A DNA stretch of 64,000 nt. Origin: Celeribacter sp. PS-C1. GTDB lineage: Bacteria > Pseudomonadota > Alphaproteobacteria > Rhodobacterales > Rhodobacteraceae. Of this stretch, positions 56,566 to 64,000 are shown piece by piece. The stretch is from positions 62,001 through 126,000 of the forward strand of contig NZ_JAHXRW010000004.1 of the NCBI RefSeq assembly GCF_019429625.1, in the 5' to 3' direction. A program made the position numbers and the translations under genes. The stretch's first letter is position 1. Every line of letters starts with the position of its first letter. Below the pieces are notes generated by a model. That model was not told where the DNA came from, searched no databases, and saw nothing but the letters and a program-made list of their open reading frames with translations.

Positions 56566-57540
56566 ATGCCCAAACATCCCGCCGACACCCTCACCCTTCT
56601 GGCCGACATCGGCGGGACCAACACCCGCGTGGCGCTGGCAGATGGGGTGACACTGTTGCCCGACACAATCCGGCGCTATTCCAACCGCAAATTCCCGGGT
56701 CTTGAGACCGTGCTCCGGCAATATATCGCGGAAGAAGGCGATGTGGATTGCAAAGGCGCCTGTGTCGCCGTGGCAGGACCTGTGCGCGATGGTGTCGGTA
56801 CCATGACCAATCTCGACTGGACCATCGACAAGGACACGCTGCGCCGCGCCACTCAGGCCGAACATGTGGCAATCCTCAACGATCTTCAGGCCCAGGGGCA
56901 CGCTTTGGGCCTTGTCAACGAAGACAACATTCGCTCGATCATCACCGCGCCCGAGGCCTCGCCGCAGGCCGTGCGTCTCGTGGTTGGCATTGGCACTGGA
57001 TTTAACGCGGCACCCGTGTTCGAGACCGGAATGGGCCGACTTGTCGCACCGTCGGAATGTGGCCACGCAAACCTTCCGATCCGCAATGAACATGAGCTGG
57101 CGCTCTGTAAATTCGTTGAAACCGCACATGGTTTCCCTGCAGTCGAAGATGTGCTTTCGGGCCGTGGCCTTGAGCGCGTTTACCTGTTTCTGGGTACCGA
57201 AGAAGGCGACGCGCATGAGAAATCCGCCGCCGAAATCATGGCCTCCGTCGAGAGCGGCGACGATCAGCGTGCGATCGCCGCGGCCCAGCTCTTCGTCAAG
57301 ATTCTCGGCACCGTCGTCGGCAACCTGTCACTGGTGCAACTGCCCTTTGGCGGCGTCTATCTGGTCGGCGGCGTGGCGCGTCATATAGCGCCCTACCTCG
57401 ATCGTTTCGGCTTTGACGAGGCTTTCCGCGACAAGGGCCGTTTTGCCGGTTTCATGAAGAATTTTTCGGTGTCGGTGATCGAGGACGACTACGCGGCGCT
57501 GACTGGATGCGCCTCTCACATGCATCACATGTATCCATAA
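56566..57540 (+). CDS. glk: Glucokinase
   Basis: A 324-residue cytoplasmic kinase that phosphorylates the glucose released by AglA and the GH1 enzyme. ADIGGTNTRVALADG near residue 10 is the ATP-phosphate loop of the Glk family, followed by AVAGPVRDG, LNDLQAQGHAL with the catalytic Asp, and GTGFNAAPV. It belongs to the proteobacterial Glk group and not to the ROK family (no zinc-binding motif). Translationally coupled to the GH1 gene (2-bp gap) and followed by a terminator. Confidence 0.94.
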   Translation: MPKHPADTLTLLADIGGTNTRVALADGVTLLPDTIRRYSNRKFPGLETVLRQYIAEEGDVDCKGACVAVAGPVRDGVGTMTNLDWTIDKDTLRRATQAEHVAILNDLQAQGHALGLVNEDNIRSIITAPEASPQAVRLVVGIGTGFNAAPVFETGMGRLVAPSECGHANLPIRNEHELALCKFVETAHGFPAVEDVLSGRGLERVYLFLGTEEGDAHEKSAAEIMASVESGDDQRAIAAAQLFVKILGTVVGNLSLVQLPFGGVYLVGGVARHIAPYLDRFGFDEAFRDKGRFAGFMKNFSVSVIEDDYAALTGCASHMHHMYP

Positions 57541-57563
57541 GACTTTCTAGAACCAAAACAAAG

Positions 57564-57598
57564 ACGCCTCCGCCACCTCGGCGGGGGCGTTTTCTTTT
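57564..57598 (+). terminator. Terminator after glk
   Basis: ACGCCTCCGCC (57564-57574), loop ACCTC, GGCGGGGGCGT (57580-57590), then a T-rich run; one wobble in an 11-bp stem. Confidence 0.9.
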
Positions 57599-57621
57599 GC
57601 CTCGAACAAAATTTGATCGAC

Positions 57622-57637
57622 GTAACCTCGTTTTAAC
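57622..57637. promoter_or_regulatory. CtrA-like box before the chemotaxis operon
   Basis: GTAACCTCGTTTTAAC fits TTAA-N7-TTAAC with one mismatch (GTAA for TTAA), about 90 bp before the first che-operon gene. CtrA control of motility genes is established in Rhodobacteraceae; binding here is inferred. Confidence 0.5.
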
Positions 57638-57725
57638 TCCCTGCCCCTTACACAGAGTCCAAGAGAACGCAGATGTAAGGGAAAATTGAGATGCCTCACC
57701 CCTGCCGACATTCCGGAGTGCCGAC

Positions 57726-58007
57726 ATGACAACACATGTGCAACTCCACGACCGGCTCGATTATCACTCCGTGGCGCCCCTCATGGAAGAATTGAAAACC
57801 ATCACCGACGACGAGCTGGTGATTGATGCGGCCAACGTGCGCCATCTTGGCGCGCTGCCGCTGCAAGTGATCCTCGCGACCGCGAAACAACGGGCCGCAC
57901 AGGGCAAACACACCCGCTTGGCAAATGCCTCCGATGGTTGCGTCGATATCCTGAGCCTCTTTGGCTTTTCTCCTGAAACCCTGACCCAAACGGAGGCTTG
58001 GACATGA
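57726..58007 (+). CDS. STAS-domain protein of the chemotaxis operon
   Basis: A 93-residue single STAS domain: LVIDAANVRHLGALPLQVIL is the central strand-helix, with DGCVDILSLFGF near the end. In other bacteria such proteins bind kinases or anti-sigma factors. By position it matches the small gene that precedes cheY1-cheA in Sinorhizobium (CheS), which helps CheA drain phosphate from CheY1; that role is only suggested here. Its stop overlaps the cheY start by ATGA. Confidence 0.88.
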   Translation: MTTHVQLHDRLDYHSVAPLMEELKTITDDELVIDAANVRHLGALPLQVILATAKQRAAQGKHTRLANASDGCVDILSLFGFSPETLTQTEAWT

Positions 58008-58369
58008 GCCTGGAAGTTCTTGCTGTCGATGACAGCCGCACCATGCGCGATATGCTCAATCTCGCTCTTTCCTCTGCCGGCTTCACCGCCCATCTCGCCG
58101 AAGATGGCGTACACGGTCTTGAAGTTCTCGAAGACATCCACCCCGACGTCATCATCACCGACATCAACATGCCGCGCATGGATGGGTTCGGCTTTATCGA
58201 CGCCGTGCGCGCGGAGGCGAAATGGAGCCGCATCCCCATTCTCGTGTTGACCACCGAAAGCGCAGATGAGCTCAAGGCCAAGGCCCGCGCCGCAGGCGCA
58301 ACCGGCTGGATCGTGAAGCCGTTCGACCCGGCCAAACTCGTAAAGGCCCTGCAAATGGTGGCTGGTTAA
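58004..58369 (+). CDS. cheY: Chemotaxis response regulator CheY (first copy)
   Basis: A 121-residue single receiver domain. Acidic pocket VDDSRT near residue 9, phospho-Asp in DVIITDINMPRMDG near 52, Thr in VLTTESAD and Lys in WIVKPFDP near 104. It receives phosphate from CheA. CGGAGG at 57991-57996 sets ATG 58004. It overlaps the STAS gene and lies 10 bp before cheA. Confidence 0.94.
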   Translation: MSLEVLAVDDSRTMRDMLNLALSSAGFTAHLAEDGVHGLEVLEDIHPDVIITDINMPRMDGFGFIDAVRAEAKWSRIPILVLTTESADELKAKARAAGATGWIVKPFDPAKLVKALQMVAG

Positions 58370-58379
58370 GAGGTTCCCT

Positions 58380-60719
58380 ATGTCCGATCCGATGGCAGAA
58401 ATCCGCGCCTCCTTTTTCATCGAATGCGAGGAACTCCTGGAAAGCCTCCAGGATGGCCTTCAGCTCATGGATGATGGCGACACAGACCCGGAAACGATCA
58501 ACATCGTGTTCCGCGCCGTGCACTCGATCAAAGGCGGCGCCGGCGCCTTCGGCCTGGATGATCTGGTCCGTTTTGCGCATCGGTTCGAAACCGCCATGGA
58601 CGAGGTCCGTGCCGGTCGTTTCCATCCCGATGGCGAGGCCATTCGCCTGTTCTTTGCCTGTGCCGACATTCTGGGCGATCTCGTCCGTGCCGCACGTGAT
58701 GACGATCAGGTTGATGACGCTGTGACAGGTCCGGTCCTCGAAAAACTCGACAAACTTGTGGGCCTCGAAGAGGAAGAGGAGGAAGTCCTCGACTTCACGC
58801 CCGCAACACTATCGCTGGATTTTGGCGACGGCCTGCTGGACCTGCCGGATCTCCCCGACCTGAGTGCCCTGCCTGCCGCGGCCTCTTCCGTGGAGGGGCT
58901 GCCGTCTCTGGACCTGCCCGCCGACATGCCTGCTCTTACTGCAGAGGCCTTGGCGGAAACCACGACCAAAGGCTTCACGGTCCATTTCAAGCCAGAAAAT
59001 GCGCTTTATGCGTCGGGCAATGAACCGCTCTATCTGTTCCGCGCCCTCCGCGACATCGGCGATATTTCCGTCACCTGCCACTGTGGCGACCTGCCAAACC
59101 TCAATCAGCTCGATCCGGACACCGGTCACCTGTCCTGGGATGTGACGGTTCACACCGAAGAATCCGAACAATCCGTGCGCGAAGTTTTTGAATTCGTCGA
59201 TGGCCTCTGTGTGCTCGAGATCAAACCTCTCACCGGAACCGCTGCCATGATCGCTCCTGCATCGGCTCCCGTCGTAGAGAAAGTCGTCGAGAAAGCTGTC
59301 GAAACCGCAGCCCCAGAAGCAGCACCGATTGCATCCCCTCAAAAGCCCCCAGTGTCGATCAAAATGGTCACCGCACCCGCGCCAACCCCTAAGCCAGCAC
59401 CCGTTGCAAAGCTCCCAGTGGACTCTGATGACGACACGCTGGACGAAGCTCCCAAAGACGAAAAGAGCGGGTCTTTCGCTCCGATCAAAGCCACCGGCAC
59501 GCCGACGCAGCCTAGGGCAACGGTGCGCGTCGATCTGGAACGGATCGACCGCCTTGTGAACCTCGTCGGCGAGTTGGTCATCAATCAAGCAATGCTGAGC
59601 CAATCGGTCACGGAAGCCGGCCTGCCGCCCAATTCTCCAGTTTCGACAGGACTCGAAGAATTCCTCCAACTGACCCGCGACATCCAGGAATCGGTGATGA
59701 TGATCCGCGCTCAGCCGATCAAGTCGCTGTTCCAGCGCATGGGCCGGATCGTTCGGGAATCTTCTGCCTCCGTCGGCAAGGATGTGCGCCTCTATACGGA
59801 TGGTGAAAACACCGAAGTTGATAAAACCGTGATTGAAAGGCTCGCCGATCCGCTCACCCATATGATCCGCAACGCCGTCGACCACGGCCTGGAAAGCACC
59901 GAAAAACGCCTTGAAAGAGGCAAGAGCCGCGAGGGCCATGTCACTTTGACAGCCCAACACCGTTCCGGCCGCATCGTCATCGAGGTGAGCGACGATGGCG
60001 CAGGCATCAATCGTGAACGTGTCAAGCAGAAGGCCATCGAGAAGGAACTGATCCCGGCCGACGCACAACTGAGTGACAGCGAAATCGACAACCTTTTGTT
60101 CCTGCCAGGTTTTTCGACGGCAGCTGAAATTTCCAACCTGTCCGGTCGTGGCGTTGGCATGGATGTGGTCAAAAGCTCGATACAGGCTCTTGGCGGTCGC
60201 ATCAGCATCACCTCACATGAGGGCGAAGGCACGACGTTTTCGATATCCCTCCCCCTCACCCTCGCCGTCCTGGACGGGATGGTGGTCCGTGTGGCGGACG
60301 AAACGCTCGTTGTGCCGCTCAATGCCATCCTCGAGACCCTGACCTTGACGGAGACCGATCTGAAAGCTCTAGGGCCCGAAACACATGTCGTTCAGATCCG
60401 CGGTGGCTTCGTCCCTCTGCTCGATCTTGGGGCAGAGCTTGGCTACCGCAAGCCACAAGACAGCTATGTCGGCGGCATCGTGCTCTTGATCGGCCAAGAG
60501 GACGGAAACCGGGCCGCGCTTGCTGTCGATGCGATTGAAGATCAACGCCAAGTCGTCATCAAAGGCCTGGAAGGCAGCTATGGGCGCATCCCCGGCATCG
60601 CGGCGGCCACCATTCTAGGCGACGGACAAATCGCTCTAATTCTCGATCCGACCGATCTGGTGGGTCAGGCTTCCGGGCGTACACGGGTCCGTCAGCCACA
60701 ACACGCACTCGTAGGATAA
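58380..60719 (+). CDS. cheA: Chemotaxis histidine kinase CheA
   Basis: A 779-residue kinase. Hpt domain with phospho-His48 in AVHSIKGGAGAFGL; an acidic, Asp/Leu/Pro-rich linker; a P2-like response-regulator-binding domain (about 200-285, GFTVHFKPENALYASGNEPL); a Pro/Lys-rich linker (about 295-375); dimerisation (LVNLVGELVINQAML), catalytic domain (HMIRNAVDHGLE; DDGAGIN; GRGVGMDVVK) and a C-terminal CheW-like domain (about 620-760). Phosphorylates the CheY proteins. No receptor gene is nearby. Confidence 0.97.
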   Translation: MSDPMAEIRASFFIECEELLESLQDGLQLMDDGDTDPETINIVFRAVHSIKGGAGAFGLDDLVRFAHRFETAMDEVRAGRFHPDGEAIRLFFACADILGDLVRAARDDDQVDDAVTGPVLEKLDKLVGLEEEEEEVLDFTPATLSLDFGDGLLDLPDLPDLSALPAAASSVEGLPSLDLPADMPALTAEALAETTTKGFTVHFKPENALYASGNEPLYLFRALRDIGDISVTCHCGDLPNLNQLDPDTGHLSWDVTVHTEESEQSVREVFEFVDGLCVLEIKPLTGTAAMIAPASAPVVEKVVEKAVETAAPEAAPIASPQKPPVSIKMVTAPAPTPKPAPVAKLPVDSDDDTLDEAPKDEKSGSFAPIKATGTPTQPRATVRVDLERIDRLVNLVGELVINQAMLSQSVTEAGLPPNSPVSTGLEEFLQLTRDIQESVMMIRAQPIKSLFQRMGRIVRESSASVGKDVRLYTDGENTEVDKTVIERLADPLTHMIRNAVDHGLESTEKRLERGKSREGHVTLTAQHRSGRIVIEVSDDGAGINRERVKQKAIEKELIPADAQLSDSEIDNLLFLPGFSTAAEISNLSGRGVGMDVVKSSIQALGGRISITSHEGEGTTFSISLPLTLAVLDGMVVRVADETLVVPLNAILETLTLTETDLKALGPETHVVQIRGGFVPLLDLGAELGYRKPQDSYVGGIVLLIGQEDGNRAALAVDAIEDQRQVVIKGLEGSYGRIPGIAAATILGDGQIALILDPTDLVGQASGRTRVRQPQHALVG

Positions 60720-60723
60720 AATC

Positions 60724-61191
60724 ATGACTGACACCGAGAAACAGACCGGTTCCACTTCGATCGAACTCTTGTCCTTCCGCGTCGGCGGCCAGGATTACTC
60801 CGTGGACATCATGTCCGTTCGAGAAATTCGCGGTTCTGCGAAAGCCACGTCCCTGCCACATGCGCCCTTTTTCGTCAAAGGCGTTATCAACCTGCGCGGC
60901 ACGGTGCTTCCAATTATCGACCTTTCGGCGCGACTTGGTCTTCAGAGCGGCGAAGACACGGAGCGCAACGTGATCATCGTTGTTGACCTTGGCGAACGCA
61001 CAGCAGGTCTGATGGTCGATGCTGTATCCGACATCCTCGCCATTCCCTCGGAAGAAATGCAACCCCCGCCGGATCTCGCTGCCGACGAGGCGAAAACTTT
61101 TGTGTCTGCTTTGACTATCGTTGATAGCCGCATGATCCGCATTCTGGACCTCGAGGCCGTCATGCCCCCGCAGGGCGAGGAGGTCGCTTGA
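60724..61191 (+). CDS. cheW: Chemotaxis coupling protein CheW
   Basis: A 155-residue CheW domain that links receptors to CheA. FRVGGQDYSVDIMSVREI near residue 17 and INLRGTVLPIIDLSARLGL near 57 are the standard CheW blocks. Its stop overlaps the cheR start (TTGA). CheA lies 4 bp upstream. Confidence 0.96.
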   Translation: MTDTEKQTGSTSIELLSFRVGGQDYSVDIMSVREIRGSAKATSLPHAPFFVKGVINLRGTVLPIIDLSARLGLQSGEDTERNVIIVVDLGERTAGLMVDAVSDILAIPSEEMQPPPDLAADEAKTFVSALTIVDSRMIRILDLEAVMPPQGEEVA

Positions 61192-62105
61192 GCGAACTGT
61201 CTCCCATTCAAGGCCGACCACAAATGGCCAGCGCGATCTCTGATCGCGCCTTTTCGCGCATCGCAGCGATAGCGGCACGTGAAGCCGGGATCGTTCTGTC
61301 TGCATCAAAAGTTTCTATGGTCAAATCTCGTCTCACGCGTCGCCTGCGTGCACTCAAAATGTCCAGTTTTGACGACTACCTCGATTTCCTTGAAGCCTCG
61401 GGAGACCGAACAGAAATGAACAATTTCATTTCTGCTCTGACAACGAATGTGTCCCATTTCTTTAGAGAAAATCACCACTTTGAATATTTGGAGAGCTCGA
61501 TTCTTCCCCGATTGAAACAAAAGCTGGCGAGCGGCGGAAAAGTTAGGATTTGGTCTGCTGGGTGTTCAAACGGTCAGGAACCGTATTCGATCGCGATGAC
61601 GCTTTTGCGGGCGGCCCCCGATCTGGCCCAAAAAGACCTCAAGATTCTGGCGACGGACATTGACCCCGAAGTTATTACCCGTGCCAAAAGCGGGCAATAT
61701 GTCGGTTCTTTGACAACGGGCCTCACGGACCCGACAATTGCGAGTTTTTTCAAGAAAAGCCTCCTTGATGGAGAGCAGGCCCTGACGGTTAATCCGAACG
61801 TCAGAAACATGGTCTCTTTCCGCCAACTCAACCTTCACGCCGATTGGCCGATGAAGGGCAAGTTTGACGTCATTTTCTGTCGAAATGTCGTCATCTATTT
61901 CGATGAGGAAACTCAAATTCGTTTGTATCGACGCTACGCCAACATCCTGGAACCAGGAGGCTGGCTGATGCTCGGACATTCCGAGCGTCTCAACGAGAGC
62001 GTCATACCACTTTTCGAAAGCACGGGCGTAACAACCTACAAAACAAAAGAAACTATCGCGTCACCCGCACCGGTTGGTGCGCATGAAAGTAAAGGACCAG
62101 TCTGA
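61188..62105 (+). CDS. cheR: Chemotaxis receptor methyltransferase CheR
   Basis: A 305-residue enzyme that methylates glutamates on receptors using SAM. N-terminal helical domain (about 15-90, SMVKSRLTRRLRALKMSS), then the SAM domain with VRIWSAGCSNGQEPYSIAMT near 125, LATDIDPEVITRAKSGQY and FDVIFCRNVVIYFD near 225. The start is TTG 61188, supported by AGGAGG 4-5 bases before it; ATG 61224 is the alternative. No cheB partner is encoded in this operon. Composition is lower in GC than neighbours. Confidence 0.95.
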   Translation: MSELSPIQGRPQMASAISDRAFSRIAAIAAREAGIVLSASKVSMVKSRLTRRLRALKMSSFDDYLDFLEASGDRTEMNNFISALTTNVSHFFRENHHFEYLESSILPRLKQKLASGGKVRIWSAGCSNGQEPYSIAMTLLRAAPDLAQKDLKILATDIDPEVITRAKSGQYVGSLTTGLTDPTIASFFKKSLLDGEQALTVNPNVRNMVSFRQLNLHADWPMKGKFDVIFCRNVVIYFDEETQIRLYRRYANILEPGGWLMLGHSERLNESVIPLFESTGVTTYKTKETIASPAPVGAHESKGPV

Positions 62106-62491
62106 TGGCACTTAGAGATCAACTCCGTGTCATGGTCGTTGATGATATGTCCACGAGCCGTGGGCTCATCACGAACGCTTTGGATTCGTATGGCATCAGA
62201 AATGTCGCCAGTGCAGCAGATGGACCGTCGGCACTTCAAAAACTGGCGGCCTATCCCGTGCACCTCGTGATCTCGGATTACAACATGCCGGGCATGGACG
62301 GTCTGCAGCTTTTGCACGCTCTGCGTTCCAATGGCGCCACACGTGGTATCGGGTTTCTGTTGATCACCGGACGAGCGGACCGCGAAATTATCGATATGGG
62401 CAAACGCCTGGGCATGAACAACTTTCTTAAAAAGCCCTTTGACCCAGCTGGGCTGCGCGGGGCAATCGAAGCAATTGTGGGCAAACTCTAA
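62105..62491 (+). CDS. cheY: Chemotaxis response regulator CheY (second copy)
   Basis: A 128-residue receiver domain. Acidic pair VVDDMSTSR near residue 12, phospho-Asp in LVISDYNMPGMDG near 57, Thr in LLITGRAD and Lys in FLKKPFDP near 109. It has diverged from the first copy (ISDYNMPGMDG versus ITDINMPRMDG), consistent with a motor-binding regulator and a phosphate sink in a two-CheY system, as in Sinorhizobium; which is which is not certain. It overlaps the cheR stop by one base. Confidence 0.94.
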   Translation: MALRDQLRVMVVDDMSTSRGLITNALDSYGIRNVASAADGPSALQKLAAYPVHLVISDYNMPGMDGLQLLHALRSNGATRGIGFLLITGRADREIIDMGKRLGMNNFLKKPFDPAGLRGAIEAIVGKL

Positions 62492-62892
62492 TGAAAGCCT
62501 TCGCTGAACACTCCCCGCAAGAAAGCGGCACAAATGCGCCTGCTGTCATTTCTCTTGGGACTCTCAACAAACGTATCCAAGATGAAATGGTGGCACTTGT
62601 TATTCTCGCGGCTGAGGTTCAGATCGCTTTGGGACCGACTTTGGCAGAGGCGAAGTCGCTCTCTCCGGCGGTTCAGCGCAGTCTGCAAGCGATTGACCGG
62701 CTACATCAAACGATCGACGATCTGCAACGTGTGATGGGACATCTGGCGAAGCAATCCGAAGCCGCCACGGTCCAAATCGCCCCCTTGAGCGAAGTCATTC
62801 GCCTTCGACATCTGGCGCACAAACTGTTCGACAATATCGATGCGCCTTTCGCTTTGTCCGAGGACGACTCTGGCGAGATTGCTTGGTTCTGA
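62491..62892 (+). CDS. Unassigned helical protein ending the chemotaxis operon
   Basis: A 133-residue protein I do not recognise. It is mostly helical with heptad-like Leu/Ile spacing (about 28-95, LAEAKSLSPAVQRSLQAIDR; HQTIDDLQRVMGHLAKQSE), with an acidic C-terminus ending AWF. Its ATG overlaps the cheY2 stop (TAATG), so it belongs to the operon. Position suggests a CheY-modulating factor such as a phosphatase, but no CheZ, CheC, CheX or CheT motif can be seen. Confidence 0.75.
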   Translation: MKAFAEHSPQESGTNAPAVISLGTLNKRIQDEMVALVILAAEVQIALGPTLAEAKSLSPAVQRSLQAIDRLHQTIDDLQRVMGHLAKQSEAATVQIAPLSEVIRLRHLAHKLFDNIDAPFALSEDDSGEIAWF

Positions 62893-63434
62893 ACCGTTCC
62901 CCCCGCACGACCCCATCAGTATGAAAGATGAGACACACATGTTCATTCGTTGGTCCGGTCTGGAGGTCAAGAACGTGAGCGATCTTTCGAAATTTTCATA
63001 CCAGATTTGACGAAGAAATTGAGATCCAGAACGCGGAAGGCTTCTTGCGCGCCCCTATCCCAAGTCGCCTTCGTCGCTCTGTCTCTGCTGCCTTCCCCGC
63101 TCCGAGCCCAATCCGTCACGACCGGATCTTTGCAGGTGCAGAACAAGGCCGCGAGCGAGATCTCCTCGCCCAAACCCATTCCAAAATTCATATATTAATC
63201 CATATAAAACATACCCTTATCAACGACCCCTCACACACTTTCATGTGAATTCTCGTAAACTCGGCGTGAAAATTCAGGGAAAAACCCCGAGAATGCTGCG
63301 CTGCGTCAATGCGTCGCGCTTGAGACTCGGGGCCAAGAGGCGTAGCCCCCAAGCCGCACAAACTCATGGTCGGCGTGCCGGTGACCAACGCAAAGAGTCG
63401 CCGGATCTGCCGGACAAAAACAAAGGCACGCACA
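62893..63434. other. Intergenic region between the chemotaxis operon and cyoA
   Basis: 542 bp. Several short open frames on both strands (for example 62950-63198 and 63245-63442) lack ribosome binding sites and family-like sequence. An AT-rich stretch at 63185-63240 (AATTCATATATTAATCCAT) looks like the cyoA promoter. I see no strong terminator after the chemotaxis operon. Confidence 0.5.
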
Positions 63435-64000
63435 TTGCTTAGACTCAGGACCCTCCTGCTGGCCCTCGCCGGCGCTATTGCGCTGTCCGGGTGTCAGTAC
63501 CATGTACTTTCGCCTCAGGGTTGGGTTGGCGATCAACAGCGCAATCTGTTGATCATCTCGACCCTGCTCATGCTCATCGTCATCATCCCCGTGCTGGTCA
63601 TGTCGGTATATTTCCCGCTGAAATACCGTGCTGACCGCGAGGATACCTCCGATTACGATCCGACCTTCGAACATTCCAACAAGATCGAAGTCGCGATCTG
63701 GGGTGTGCCGATCCTGATCATCGTCGCGCTCGGCTGGTTCACCTATGTGTACACGCACCGTCTCGACCCCTATCGCCCGCTTGATCACCTCGAGGCAGGC
63801 GATCCGATCGAGGTGCAGGCCGTATCGCTCGACTGGAAATGGCTGTTCATCTACCCGGAATTCGGTGTGGCCTCCGTCAACGAGTTGGCGATCCCTGCAG
63901 GCCGTCCGGTGAATTTCTCGCTGACGTCGTCCACCGTGATGAACACGCTGTCGATCCCGGCGCTTGGCGGCATGGTCTATTCCATGACCGGCATGGAGAC
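63435..64000 (+). CDS. cyoA: Cytochrome bo-type ubiquinol oxidase subunit II (3' part outside window)
   Basis: First gene of a cyo operon, cut by the right edge. A lipoprotein signal (LLLALAGAIALSGC, lipobox Cys) is followed by two transmembrane helices (STLLMLIVIIPVLVMSVYFP; VAIWGVPILIIVALGWFTYV) and the start of the cupredoxin domain (VQAVSLDWKWLFIYPE). The quinol-oxidase form lacks the CuA ligands, but that region is beyond the window. No ATG is available: TTG 63435 is used, with GTG 63381 as an alternative that would add 18 basic residues. It works in the inner membrane, reducing oxygen with ubiquinol. Confidence 0.92.
   Translation, partial: MLRLRTLLLALAGAIALSGCQYHVLSPQGWVGDQQRNLLIISTLLMLIVIIPVLVMSVYFPLKYRADREDTSDYDPTFEHSNKIEVAIWGVPILIIVALGWFTYVYTHRLDPYRPLDHLEAGDPIEVQAVSLDWKWLFIYPEFGVASVNELAIPAGRPVNFSLTSSTVMNTLSIPALGGMVYSMTGME

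Noticed and set aside
57545-57552. TTCTAGAA palindrome after glk as an iron box
   Set aside because: It lacks the N3 spacing of an Irr element and sits between the glk stop and its terminator, where an operator is unlikely.

Overview
The window looks like chromosomal core sequence of an alphaproteobacterium of the Rhodobacteraceae (Roseobacter group). The evidence is the GC-rich coding sequence, a CckA-type hybrid kinase, alphaproteobacterial forms of RpsI, RecA and Icd, an agl-type alpha-glucoside operon, two small families I associate with this group (DUF6456 and DUF6477), GTTC-N7-GTTC and TTAA-N7-TTAA regulatory boxes, and one Irr-like box. The genus cannot be fixed from sequence alone. 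I see no tRNA, rRNA, CRISPR array, insertion sequence, prophage or replication origin.

Layout. 0-5.4 kb: a partial THUMP RNA methyltransferase and lipA, then a Prx5-type peroxiredoxin, a small membrane protein, oxyR and a DUF6456 protein. 5.4-17.6 kb: DUF6477, guaA, a GT8 glycosyltransferase, a monooxygenase-like protein with an EamA exporter, a FadL-type porin, a second EamA exporter, a P-loop ATPase, metA, a hydrolase, ppk2, a TetR regulator and an exported esterase-like protein. 17.6-21.6 kb: a polyamine-type ABC importer without a binding protein, and a frameshifted GSCFA gene. 21.6-28.6 kb: rpsI-rplM, a TonB receptor, icd, a small DUF1127-like protein, hupE and an unknown gene. 28.7-32.5 kb: tandem YitT paralogues, an SMR exporter, an M48 peptidase and a DUF898 protein. 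32.7-46.2 kb: typA, a VOC protein, DUF1330-alaS, recA, cckA, rsmB, guaB and a TDT transporter. 46.3-47.1 kb: an NYN nuclease-like protein. 47.1-57.6 kb: the alpha-glucoside regulon aglEFGAK, aglR, a GH1 beta-glucosidase and glk. 57.7-62.9 kb: a tight chemotaxis operon. 63.4 kb to the end: the start of a cyo quinol oxidase operon.

How the genes work together. The agl genes form a complete route: AglE binds alpha-glucosides, AglF/AglG/AglK import them, AglA hydrolyses them, GH1 handles beta-glucosides, and Glk phosphorylates the glucose. AglR-like palindromes (core AGCGCT) occur in front of both aglE and the GH1 gene. The chemotaxis operon is STAS-cheY-cheA-cheW-cheR-cheY-unknown, and it lacks cheB and receptors. 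A CtrA-like box precedes it, and a perfect CtrA-type box precedes cckA, which would tie motility and the CtrA phosphorelay together. The other notable points are an Irr-like box between lipA and the peroxiredoxin gene, a large nested palindrome over the oxyR leader, and two genes with apparent one-base frameshifts (GSCFA and DUF6456). I found no clearly new multi-gene system. The strongest leads are regulatory sites and unassigned conserved genes.
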